In this document: piece by piece, positions 1-6,815 of the stretch
How positions within the stretch are numbered: the first letter of the stretch is position 1
Layout of the letters: each line of letters starts with the position of its first letter
Origin: Mycobacterium sp.
Lineage (GTDB): Bacteria > Actinomycetota > Actinomycetes > Mycobacteriales > Mycobacteriaceae
Assembly: GCA_018882545.1 (NCBI GenBank)
Contig: VERS01000046.1
Coordinates: 1 to 7,099 of the forward strand
DNA: 7,099 nucleotides
Direction: 5' to 3'
The notes under the pieces: model-generated
What the model saw: the letters and a program-made list of their open reading frames with translations, nothing else
Told to the model about the DNA's origin: nothing
Databases searched by the model: none
Made by a program: the position numbers and the translations under genes

Positions 1-2
1 GC

Positions 3-392
3 AAGGGCGTGGAGACCATCGGCGGCGCACGCCGCGGCAAGGCCATCATCATCCTCAACCCCGCCGACCCGCCGATGATCATGCGCGACACCATCTTCTG
101 CGCGATTCCCCCCGACGCCGACCACGACGCGATCACCCGATCCATCCACGATGTGGTCGCCGAGGTGCAGACCTACGTGCCGGGCTACCGACTGCTCAAC
201 GAACCACAGTTCGATGAGCCCTCGGTGGTCAACGGCGGCCAGCATGTGGTGACCACCTTCATTGAAGTCGAAGGGGCCGGCGACTATCTCCCGCCGTACG
301 CGGGAAACCTCGACATCATGACCGCGGCGGCGACCAAGGTCGGCGAAGAGATCGCCAAACAGGGCGCGACCCTCTCGGGAGGACAGCGATGA
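3..392 (+). CDS. hsaG: Acylating acetaldehyde/propanal dehydrogenase HsaG, C-terminal part (5' end outside window)
   Basis: This enzyme oxidises a short aldehyde (propanal or acetaldehyde) to its CoA thioester with NAD+. It receives the aldehyde from the aldolase encoded next, and the two proteins of this family form a channelling complex in the cytoplasm. The reading frame is open from base 3, so the gene runs in from the left; the GTG at position 9 is an internal valine, not a start. About 129 residues of a family of roughly 300 are visible. Family marks are [24 protein letters not shown] and [14 protein letters not shown] near the C-terminus, as in BphJ/DmpF/MhpF. The catalytic cysteine and NAD-binding domain lie upstream of the window. 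Its stop overlaps the hsaF start (ATGA), which indicates translational coupling. The family call is firm; the symbol hsaG rather than bphJ/mhpF is inferred from the KstR-regulated sterol context. Confidence 0.93.
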   Translation, partial: KGVETIGGARRGKAIIILNPADPPMIMRDTIFCAIPPDADHDAITRSIHDVVAEVQTYVPGYRLLNEPQFDEPSVVNGGQHVVTTFIEVEGAGDYLPPYAGNLDIMTAAATKVGEEIAKQGATLSGGQR

Positions 393-1423
393 GCGAGGGC
401 ATCTGGGACGTCCGGATCACCGACACCTCCCTGCGCGACGGCTCCCATCACAAGCGCCACCAGTTCACCAGAGATGAGGTGCACGGCATCGTCGCCGCCC
501 TCGACGCCGCCGGGGTTCCGGTCATCGAGGTTACCCACGGGGACGGCCTCGGTGGGTCGAGCTTCAACTACGGCTTCTCCAAAACCCCTGAGCAGGAACT
601 GATCAAACTCGCGGCCGAGACCGCCAAAGACGCCAGAATCGCGTTCCTGATGCTGCCCGGGGTGGGTACCAAGGACGACATTCGGGAGGCGCAGAACAAC
701 GGCGGGTCGATCTGCCGGATCGCCACGCACTGCACCGAAGCCGACGTGTCCATCCAGCATTTCGGCCTGGCCCGCGAACTCGGCCTGGAGACCGTCGGAT
801 TCCTGATGATGGCGCACACCATCCCCCCGGAGAAACTCGCCAAGCAGGCTCGGATCATGGCCGACGCCGGCTGCCAGTGCGTGTACGTCGTCGACTCCGC
901 CGGTGCTCTGGTCCTCAGCGACGTCGCCGATCGGGTCTCCGCGCTGGTTGCCGAACTCGGCGAGGACGCCCAGGTCGGTTTCCACGGCCACGAGAACCTC
1001 GGTCTGGGTGTCGCCAACTCCGTCGAGGCGGTCCGGGCCGGCGCCAAGCAGATCGACGGCAGTTGTCGGCGCTTCGGTGCCGGCGCCGGCAACGCCCCGG
1101 TGGAAGCGCTGATCGGGGTCTTCGACAAGATCGGCGTAAAGACCGGCATCGACTTCTTCGAGATCGCCGACGCCGCAGAGGAAGTCGTCGCCAAGGCCAT
1201 GCCCGCCGAATGCCTGCTGGACCGCAACGCCCTCATCATGGGCTACTCCGGGGTGTACTCCAGCTTCCTCAAGCACGCCATCCGCCAGTCCGAGCGCTAC
1301 GGGGTTCCGGCGCATCAGTTGCTGCACCGGGCGGGTCAGCGCAAGCTGATCGGCGGCCAGGAGGACCAGCTCATCGACATCGCCCTTGAGATCAAACGCG
1401 AGCAGGATCAGGCTTCCGGTTAG
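389..1423 (+). CDS. hsaF: 4-hydroxy-2-oxovalerate / 4-hydroxy-2-oxohexanoate aldolase HsaF
   Basis: This is a class II pyruvate aldolase. It cleaves 4-hydroxy-2-oxoacids (4-hydroxy-2-oxohexanoate in sterol degradation) to pyruvate plus an aldehyde, which passes to HsaG. The 344-residue length is normal for BphI/DmpG/HsaF. The N-terminal motif [14 protein letters not shown] supplies Arg16, Asp17 and His20, the positions known to be catalytic or metal-linked in Bph[12 protein letters not shown] supplies the metal ligands His199 and His201, and Ser170 lies in VVDSAGAL. The C-terminal helices after about residue 270 correspond to the DRE-TIM/communication domain that contacts the dehydrogenase. 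The ATG start at 389 is preceded by a strong GGGAGGA (377-383) and overlaps the hsaG stop. No promoter or KstR box lies just upstream, so it is expressed from the upstream operon promoter outside the window. The symbol rests on the mycobacterial sterol context; the enzyme family is certain. Confidence 0.96.
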   Translation: MSEGIWDVRITDTSLRDGSHHKRHQFTRDEVHGIVAALDAAGVPVIEVTHGDGLGGSSFNYGFSKTPEQELIKLAAETAKDARIAFLMLPGVGTKDDIREAQNNGGSICRIATHCTEADVSIQHFGLARELGLETVGFLMMAHTIPPEKLAKQARIMADAGCQCVYVVDSAGALVLSDVADRVSALVAELGEDAQVGFHGHENLGLGVANSVEAVRAGAKQIDGSCRRFGAGAGNAPVEALIGVFDKIGVKTGIDFFEIADAAEEVVAKAMPAECLLDRNALIMGYSGVYSSFLKHAIRQSERYGVPAHQLLHRAGQRKLIGGQEDQLIDIALEIKREQDQASG

Positions 1424-1445
1424 CAGCGGCGAACACGACAGGGCG

Positions 1446-3545
1446 GTGATCCGCGACCGCGCCCAGGCGATCCTGGAGCAGCTCGCCGGTCCAGGCGCGG
1501 TGCTGCGCGATGATCAATGGACCGCGATCGAGGCACTCGTCGTGCACCGCCGGCGCGCCCTGGTCGTGCAGCGCACCGGGTGGGGCAAATCGGCGGTGTA
1601 TTTCATCGCCGCCAAACTGCTGCGCGAGCAGGGCCGCGGCGCCACCGTGATCGTCTCGCCCCTGTTGGCGCTGATGCGCAACCAGGTCGCCGCCGCGATG
1701 AGGGCCGGTGTGCGTGCCGCCACCATCAACTCCGGCAATGTCACCGAATGGGACGACATCCACCGCCGGATCGCGGCAGGTGAACTGGAGGTGCTGCTGG
1801 TCAGCCCGGAACGGCTCAACAATCCGGAGTTCCGCGACACCGTCCTGCCCGCACTGGCCGCCGACGCCGGCCTGGTCGTGGTCGACGAAGCCCACTGCGT
1901 CTCGGACTGGGGGCACGACTTCCGTCCCGACTACCGGCGCATCCGCACCCTGGTGGCCCGGTTGGCCGCCGATACCCCGGTCCTGGCGACGACCGCCACC
2001 GCCAATGACCGCGTCGTCGAGGATGTCGCCACCCAACTGGGCGTCGGCGCAGCAGGCACGACGATCCGCAGTGCCGCCGATACGGTGGTGCTGCGCGGTG
2101 GCCTGGACCGCGAGTCGCTGCACCTGTCGGTCGTGCAGATACCGACCGCCGCCGAACGGGTCGCCTGGATTGCCGCCCGACTGCATGCGCTGGAGGGCTC
2201 GGGAATCATCTACACGCTGACCGTCGCTGGGGCCCGTGATCTGGCCGGGCTGCTCACCGACCTCGGCCATCACGTTGCCGCCTACACCGGCGCGACGGAC
2301 CCGGCCGAACGCGAGCAACTCGAATCCGACCTGCTGGCCAACCGGGTCAAAGCCCTGGTCGCGACCTCGGCTCTGGGGATGGGATTCGACAAGCCCGATC
2401 TCGGCTTTGTCATCCACCTCGGGGCTCCTCCCTCGCCGATCGCCTACTACCAACAGGTCGGCCGTGCAGGGCGCGCGACAGCCAGCGCCCGGGTGATCCT
2501 GCTGCCGAGCGCGCAGGACCGCGACATCTGGAGCTACTTCGCCTCCGTGGCGTTCCCATCAGAGGCACTGGTGCGCAGAGTGATTGAGGTACTCGATCCC
2601 GATCGGCCGCAGTCCACCGCCGCCCTGGAGCCGCTCGTCGATCTGAGCCGGACTCGTCTGGAAATGGTCCTCAAGGTGCTCGACGTCGACGGAGCGGTCC
2701 GGCGCGTCAAAGGTGGCTGGCTGGGCACCGGCCAGCCGTGGGTCTACGACGAGCAGCGTTACCGAAGACTCGACGAGGCGCGCCGCCGCGAACAGCAGGC
2801 CATGCTGGACTTCCAGGCGACCACCGGATGCCGGATGACGTTTCTGCGCGCACAGTTGGACGACCCGGAACTCAAGGGCGACGAGACCTGCGGGCGTTGC
2901 GACAACTGTGCCGGCGTCCCGCTGGATCCGAAGGTCGACGGTGCGGCGATCGAGGTCGCCCGGCAGCGCCTGCAGCGGCCGGGCGTCGAGATCAACCCGC
3001 GACGGCAATGGCCCACCGGCATGCCGAACCTCGGAGTAGACCTGAGCGGGCGGATCACCGACGGTCCGGCCGCCGGGCGGGTCATCGGGCGGCTCACCGA
3101 TCTGGGCTGGGGAATCCGGCTTCGCCGACTGCTCGACGCCCCCGACGGCCCGGTTCCGGCCGACGTCGTGGATGCCGCGGTCGCGGTGCTCGCGGCATGG
3201 CCGTGGGACGTGCGCCCGGTGGCCGTGATGGGACTGGACTCGACCACCCGACCGGTACTGATCCGGTCGGTGGTCGATGCCCTCGCCGAGTTGGGACGAC
3301 TGACCAACCTCGGCACGCTGCGCTACCGCCCGGGCAGGCGGCCGGTGACGGCGGTCAACTCTGCCTATCGGGTGGCCGGGTTGACCGGGTCGTGGGTGGA
3401 ACCGGACCTGGGGACCGTGCCCGGGCCGGTCCTGCTGATCGACGACCTGACCGACACCGGATGGACGATCACCATGGCGGCCCGCACGCTGCGGCAAGCC
3501 GGTATTGCCGAGGTCTTGCCGTTCGCGCTGGCCAGCGTGAACTGA
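1446..3545 (+). CDS. RecQ-family ATP-dependent DNA helicase with C-terminal phosphoribosyltransferase-like domain
   Basis: Superfamily 2 DNA helicase of about 699 residues, expected to unwind DNA 3' to 5' using ATP. Numbered from GTG 1446, the motifs are: motif 0 with Gln24; Walker A TGWGKS 44-49; motif Ia SPLLALMRNQ 71-80; DEAH box 147-150 followed by the RecQ aromatic-rich loop CVSDWGHDFRPDY; TTATA 182-186; motif V ATSALGMGFDKPDL about 306-319; motif VI QQVGRAGR 336-343. A winged-helix-like stretch at about 380-425 precedes a four-cysteine zinc site (Cys462, Cys482, Cys485, Cys488). No HRDC domain is seen. Instead, residues about 590-699 form a PRTase-like domain with the PRPP-loop signature VLLIDDLTDTGWT at 662-674. 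The frame is open back to a TTG at 1386 inside hsaF; GTG 1446 is preferred because it avoids the overlap and starts just before motif 0. Its Shine-Dalgarno (ACAGGG) is poor and close. It is likely co-transcribed with hsaF. Helicase call firm; PRTase activity inferred. Confidence 0.93.
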   Translation: MIRDRAQAILEQLAGPGAVLRDDQWTAIEALVVHRRRALVVQRTGWGKSAVYFIAAKLLREQGRGATVIVSPLLALMRNQVAAAMRAGVRAATINSGNVTEWDDIHRRIAAGELEVLLVSPERLNNPEFRDTVLPALAADAGLVVVDEAHCVSDWGHDFRPDYRRIRTLVARLAADTPVLATTATANDRVVEDVATQLGVGAAGTTIRSAADTVVLRGGLDRESLHLSVVQIPTAAERVAWIAARLHALEGSGIIYTLTVAGARDLAGLLTDLGHHVAAYTGATDPAEREQLESDLLANRVKALVATSALGMGFDKPDLGFVIHLGAPPSPIAYYQQVGRAGRATASARVILLPSAQDRDIWSYFASVAFPSEALVRRVIEVLDPDRPQSTAALEPLVDLSRTRLEMVLKVLDVDGAVRRVKGGWLGTGQPWVYDEQRYRRLDEARRREQQAMLDFQATTGCRMTFLRAQLDDPELKGDETCGRCDNCAGVPLDPKVDGAAIEVARQRLQRPGVEINPRRQWPTGMPNLGVDLSGRITDGPAAGRVIGRLTDLGWGIRLRRLLDAPDGPVPADVVDAAVAVLAAWPWDVRPVAVMGLDSTTRPVLIRSVVDALAELGRLTNLGTLRYRPGRRPVTAVNSAYRVAGLTGSWVEPDLGTVPGPVLLIDDLTDTGWTITMAARTLRQAGIAEVLPFALASVN

Positions 3546-3572
3546 CGGGTGTCGCCGGCACCGAACGGCCGG

Positions 3573-3602
3573 TTGACTACGCATTAGAACACGTTCTAGA
3601 TT
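3573..3602 (+). promoter_or_regulatory. Predicted promoter of the DUF1214-SDR-sulfotransferase operon
   Basis: A -35-like TTGACT (3573-3578) and a -10-like TAGATT (3597-3602) are separated by 18 bases, a good fit to mycobacterial SigA-type promoters. The start codon of the next gene is 34 bases after the -10. The KstR operator fills the spacer and overlaps the first bases of the -10 element, so bound repressor would block RNA polymerase. The promoter is inferred from sequence only; the coincidence with the operator strengthens it. Confidence 0.6.
3585..3598. promoter_or_regulatory. KstR operator (sterol-responsive TetR-family repressor site)
   Basis: TAGAACACGTTCTA is a palindrome with perfect 6-base arms (TAGAAC/GTTCTA) and a 2-base centre. 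It matches the published KstR consensus TnnAACnnGTTnnA at every defined position. KstR represses cholesterol-catabolism genes in mycobacteria and rhodococci and is released by a CoA-thioester sterol intermediate. Its position between -35 and -10, directly upstream of the 3636 gene, implies repression of that operon in the absence of sterols. Confidence 0.92.
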
Positions 3603-3635
3603 CAGGGCAGCCCACGGTCGGGAGGCCCATCCACG

Positions 3636-4763
3636 ATGTACGCACAGCCCCTGATCGACGCTGTCGCCGAGGCTGAGCGACTGATACGCGAGGCACCCCA
3701 CATCGAGAGTGAGGCCGACCTGCTGGAAGGCCTGCAGTACCTGGCCGGGGGTATCGCGGCCTGCACCCACCTCGCCTTCGACTATGACCGCGACCACCCG
3801 TTCCTGCAGTCTGGTACCGGACCGTTCACCAAGATGGGTCTGGACAATCCGGACACCCTCTATTTCGGCACCCGAGTGCAGGCCGGAAAGGAATACGTTG
3901 TCACCGGAACACGCGGTACAACAACCGATCTGAGCTTCCAATTGCTCGGCGGGGAGTACACCGATCAGAACGTTCCAGACAGCGAGACCGCCTTCGATGA
4001 CCGCCGACTCGACATCGGCGCCGACGGCGCCTTCGAATGGGTGTTCACCCCGGCGGTCAACGCCCAATTGGTGATCAGGGAGGTTTACAACGACTGGTCT
4101 GCCCGCCGAGGAACGGTGGCCATTGCCCGCACTGACACCGCCGGCACCGCACCACCTCCGCTGAGCCCCGAACTTCTCGAGAAGCGCTGGGCGACAGCGG
4201 GAAAGCAGCTCGTGCAGCGGGTCAAGACCTGGCTGCAGTTTCCGCAGTGGTTCTACATGAACATCCCGGTGAACACGATGGTCGCCCCCCGGCTGACTCC
4301 CGGCGGCCTGGCCACCCAGTACTCGTCGGCGGGACACTTCGCATTGAACCCGGATCAGGCCCTGGTGATCACCCTGCCGGTCACCGACGCTCCCTATCTG
4401 GGGTTCCAGCTCGGCAGCATGTGGTACATCTCGCTGGACTACATCAACCATCAGACATCGCTGAACGGTACTCAGGCCCAGGCTGATCCGGACGGCAAGA
4501 TCCGCCTCGTCGTCTCCGAGACCAACCCCGGGTTGACCAACTGGGTCGAGACCACCGGCCACCGGAAAGGTTTTCTGCAGTTTCGCTGGCAGCGGGTCTC
4601 CCGCCCGCTCACCGACGCCGACGGCCCGACCGTAACGGTGGTGGGCACCGCTGCGGTCGCCGACCATCTGCCCTACTACGAGGCCAACAGGATCACCGCA
4701 GCGGACTGGCGTGCCCGGATAGCCCTGCGGCAAAGACAGATTCAGAACAGGATGGTGGGATAA
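3636..4763 (+). CDS. DUF1254/DUF1214-type protein of unknown function (Rv3531c-like), first gene of KstR-controlled operon
   Basis: A 375-residue soluble protein with no signal peptide or obvious membrane segment. The region around residues 63-91 (GPFTKMGLDNPDTLYFG, then VQAGKEYVVTG) resembles the conserved NPDTLY stretch of DUF1254 proteins. The C-terminal part, about 230-330, reads like DUF1214: YSSAGHFALNPDQALVIT, a Trp/Tyr-rich core GFQLGSMWYISLDY, and GLTNWVETTGHRKGFLQFRWQ. These domains are beta-rich and occur together; their biochemistry is not established. ATG 3636 is chosen because GGGAGG (3620-3625) lies 10 bases upstream and because it is the first gene after the KstR operator and promoter. 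Three bases separate its stop from the next start, so it is co-transcribed and probably coupled. Length and neighbours match my memory of M. tuberculosis Rv3531c. A role in sterol or steroid processing is inferred from regulation alone. Confidence 0.88.
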   Translation: MYAQPLIDAVAEAERLIREAPHIESEADLLEGLQYLAGGIAACTHLAFDYDRDHPFLQSGTGPFTKMGLDNPDTLYFGTRVQAGKEYVVTGTRGTTTDLSFQLLGGEYTDQNVPDSETAFDDRRLDIGADGAFEWVFTPAVNAQLVIREVYNDWSARRGTVAIARTDTAGTAPPPLSPELLEKRWATAGKQLVQRVKTWLQFPQWFYMNIPVNTMVAPRLTPGGLATQYSSAGHFALNPDQALVITLPVTDAPYLGFQLGSMWYISLDYINHQTSLNGTQAQADPDGKIRLVVSETNPGLTNWVETTGHRKGFLQFRWQRVSRPLTDADGPTVTVVGTAAVADHLPYYEANRITAADWRARIALRQRQIQNRMVG

Positions 4764-4766
4764 CCG

Positions 4767-5549
4767 ATGGCTGGAATGCTGGAGGGCAAGGTGGCGGTGA
4801 TCAGTGGTGTGGGTCCGGCGCTGGGAACCACACTGGCCAGGCGCTGCGCGGAGGCCGGCGCGGACCTGGTGCTGGCCGCCCGCACCGCCGAGCGTCTCGA
4901 GGAGGTCGCCGAACAGGTCAGAACGCTGGGCCGGCGGGCCGTGGCGGTGACCACCGACATCACCGACGACGGGCAGGTCGACAACCTCGTCGCCGAGACG
5001 CTGGCGGCTTACGGCAAAGTCGACGTCCTGATCAACAACGCATTCCGGGTGCCGTCGATGAAGCCGTTGGCGGACACCACCTTCGACCACATCCGCGATG
5101 CGATCGAACTGACGGTGCTGGGCGCGCTGCGGATGATCCAGAGCTTCACCCCGGCGCTGGCCGAGACCAACGGCGCGGTGGTCAACGTCAACTCGATGGT
5201 GGTCCGGCACTCCCAGCCCAAGTACGGGGCCTACAAGATGGCGAAGTCGGCCCTGCTGGCCATGTCGCAGTCGCTGGCCACCGAACTCGGCGACAAAGGC
5301 ATCCGAGTCAATTCTGTTGCGCCCGGCTACATCTGGGGCGACACCCTCAAAAGCTACTTTAACCACCAGGCGGGCAAGTACGGCACCACCGTCGAGCAGA
5401 TCTATGCAGCCACCGCCGCCGCGTCCGACCTCAAGCGGCTGCCCACCGAAGATGAGGTGGCCTCGGCGATCTTGTTCATGTCCAGTGACCTGTCCAGTGG
5501 GATTACCGGCGCCACTCTGGATGTGAACTGCGGGGAGTACAAGGCGTGA
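4767..5549 (+). CDS. Short-chain dehydrogenase/reductase (SDR), Rv3530c-like
   Basis: A classical-length SDR (260 residues), an NAD(P)-dependent alcohol/ketone oxidoreductase in the cytoplasm. A Rossmann fold starts at VAVISGVGPALG (9-20). Asp64 in TTDITD is the usual adenine-contacting acidic residue, and NNAF (90-93) stands in for NNAG. The catalytic set is Ser143, Tyr156 and Lys160 (YxxxK; Ser-Tyr spacing of 13 is standard), followed by the VAPGYIWG stretch after the active site. The middle glycine of the TGxxxGxG cofactor motif is Ala18 here, a deviation. Ala38-Arg39 after the second beta strand (LVLAARTAERL) suggests NADP(H) preference, as inference. ATG 4767 has a good Shine-Dalgarno GGTGGGA (4754-4760) inside the end of the preceding gene; Met4 is an alternative start. 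It is the middle gene of the KstR-controlled operon, so a sterol- or steroid-like hydroxyl/keto substrate is plausible but unproven. Confidence 0.95.
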   Translation: MAGMLEGKVAVISGVGPALGTTLARRCAEAGADLVLAARTAERLEEVAEQVRTLGRRAVAVTTDITDDGQVDNLVAETLAAYGKVDVLINNAFRVPSMKPLADTTFDHIRDAIELTVLGALRMIQSFTPALAETNGAVVNVNSMVVRHSQPKYGAYKMAKSALLAMSQSLATELGDKGIRVNSVAPGYIWGDTLKSYFNHQAGKYGTTVEQIYAATAAASDLKRLPTEDEVASAILFMSSDLSSGITGATLDVNCGEYKA

Positions 5550-5561
5550 CCGGGGTGTCCG

Positions 5562-6704
5562 GTGGCTAGAACCGATGTGGGCACCGTCGAGGACCTGAAG
5601 GCCTCGGCGGTCAAGGCCGTGGGCCTGGATGATTTCGGCACCGACGAGGACAACTACGGCGAGGCGCTCTCGGTGCTGTTGGAGTCCTACCGCCGGGATG
5701 CCGACCTCACCGAGCTGGGCAGCAAGATGTCGCGGTTCTTCCTGCGCAACGCCCTGGTGGCCCGGCTGCTCAGCGAAGCATCCTGGAAGCAGCACCCCCG
5801 GCATGTCGACGTGCCGGTGACTGCGCCGATCTTCGTCACCGGCCTACCGCGGACCGGCACCACCGCCCTGCACCGGCTGTTGTGCGGTGATCCGCGCCAC
5901 CAGGGACTCCAACTGTGGCTGGCGGAGTTCCCCCAGCCCAGGCCCCCGCGCGAGACCTGGCCGCAGAACCCGGTGTTCGTCGAACTGCAGTCCCGTTTCG
6001 CCAAGGCGCACCAGGAAAACCCGGACTACACCGGCCTGCACTACATGACCGCCGACGAGGTGGAGGAGTGCTGGCAGCTGTTGCGCCAGTCGGTGCACTC
6101 GGTGTCCTACGAGACGCTGGCCCACGTCCCGACCTACGCCCGCTGGCTGGCCGCCCAGGATTGGACCGCGGCCTATCGGCGGCACCGCAGGAACCTGCAG
6201 TTGATCGGTCTCAATGAACCCGAAAAGCGCTGGGTGCTCAAGAATCCCAGCCATCTGTTCGCCCTCGAGGCCTTGTTTGCGACCTATCCGGATGCGTTGG
6301 TCATTCAGTGCCACCGCCCCGCGGAGACGATCATGGCCTCGATGTGTTCGCTGGCTCAACACACCACGGCGGGCTGGTCGAACATCTTCGTCGGCTCGAC
6401 CATCGGCGCGGACTCCCTGGAGACCTGGTCGCGCGGGCTGGAAAGCTTCAACGCTGTGCGCGCGCGGTGCAATCCGGCTCAGTTCTGCGACGTCGACTAC
6501 GTCGAGTTGATCCGCGACCCGATCGGCACGGTCGAAGACATCTACTCCCACTTCGGAATCGAGATGACCGAGGCAGCCCGCGCCGCGATCGAGGCCACGG
6601 ACGACCAGAGCAAGCAGGGCCCCCGCGCCCCGAAGCACAGTTATGCGCTGGCCGACTACGGGCTGACCGAAGACCAGGTCAAGGAGCGTTTCGCGGGCCT
6701 GTAG
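5562..6704 (+). CDS. Sulfotransferase-family protein (PAPS-binding fold), Rv3529c-like
   Basis: A 380-residue protein of the Sulfotransfer_3 type, a family that moves sulfate from PAPS to hydroxyl or amine acceptors. The 5'-phosphosulfate loop is FVTGLPRTGTTALHRLL (91-107), with Arg97 and the TGTT turn. WVLKNPSHLFALEALFATYPDA (224-245, key residues Lys227, Pro229, His231) is the conserved central block, followed by the 3'-phosphate motif CHRPAETIMAS (250-260), with Arg252 and Ser260 in the expected places. An N-terminal helical extension of about 85 residues precedes the fold, usual for the mycobacterial group. The GTG start at 5562 lies 12 bases after the SDR stop, with a modest GGGG (5552-5555) upstream. 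It is the last gene of the operon; the long hairpin follows 23 bases after its stop. The substrate is unknown; a sterol-derived or lipid hydroxyl is a guess from KstR control. Length and position match M. tuberculosis Rv3529c from memory. Confidence 0.9.
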   Translation: MARTDVGTVEDLKASAVKAVGLDDFGTDEDNYGEALSVLLESYRRDADLTELGSKMSRFFLRNALVARLLSEASWKQHPRHVDVPVTAPIFVTGLPRTGTTALHRLLCGDPRHQGLQLWLAEFPQPRPPRETWPQNPVFVELQSRFAKAHQENPDYTGLHYMTADEVEECWQLLRQSVHSVSYETLAHVPTYARWLAAQDWTAAYRRHRRNLQLIGLNEPEKRWVLKNPSHLFALEALFATYPDALVIQCHRPAETIMASMCSLAQHTTAGWSNIFVGSTIGADSLETWSRGLESFNAVRARCNPAQFCDVDYVELIRDPIGTVEDIYSHFGIEMTEAARAAIEATDDQSKQGPRAPKHSYALADYGLTEDQVKERFAGL

Positions 6705-6723
6705 CCCCCCGGTAGCCCCCGCA

Positions 6724-6799
6724 CCTCCCCCGCGAGCAGACACAAAAGGTCCGCGACACGCCGGGCATTCGGAGCCTTTTGTGTCTGCTCGCGGGGAGG
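6724..6799. terminator. Long near-perfect inverted repeat between convergent genes; probable bidirectional terminator or intergenic repeat element
   Basis: Bases 6728-6749 and 6775-6796 are perfectly complementary over 22 bases. After a single bulged C (6727) the stem continues for three more pairs (6724-6726 with 6797-6799). The apical loop is 25 bases (6750-6774) and can itself form a small CCG/CGG stem. The stem is GC-rich at its base, with an A-run on one arm and a T-run on the other near the loop. There is no clean U-tract after the stem, so it is not a canonical E. coli-type terminator. It sits 23 bases after the sulfotransferase stop and 16 bases beyond the end of the opposing gene, the place expected for a shared terminator. 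The arm sequence containing GCGAGCAGACACAAAA resembles a motif I recall as recurrent in mycobacterial intergenic regions. Confidence 0.75.
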
Positions 6800-6815
6800 G
6801 TGGGGGACGGGGGAG

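Noticed and set aside
9..11. GTG as the start of a short complete protein
   Set aside because: The preceding codons (Lys-Gly) continue the conserved KGVETIGG motif, so this is an internal valine of truncated hsaG.
284..1327. A 347-codon minus-strand frame opposite hsaG/hsaF
   Set aside because: It is antisense to two certain enzymes, with low-complexity shadow composition and no domain.
1392..2453. A 353-codon minus-strand frame opposite the helicase
   Set aside because: It is antisense to the conserved helicase motifs and has no recognisable motif of its own.
3546..3572. Possible terminator after the helicase
   Set aside because: No convincing stem with T-run is present; the CCGGC/GCCGG-type matches here are short and expected at this GC content.
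2559..5804. A 1081-codon open frame on the minus strand
   Set aside because: It runs antisense through four well-supported genes and the KstR promoter. It is rich in Gly, Arg, His, Gln and Asp without recognisable motifs, the usual shadow of G/C-rich third positions on the opposite strand.
5844..6743. A 299-codon minus-strand frame opposite the sulfotransferase
   Set aside because: It is a shadow of the P-loop-containing gene and its 5' end runs into the hairpin.
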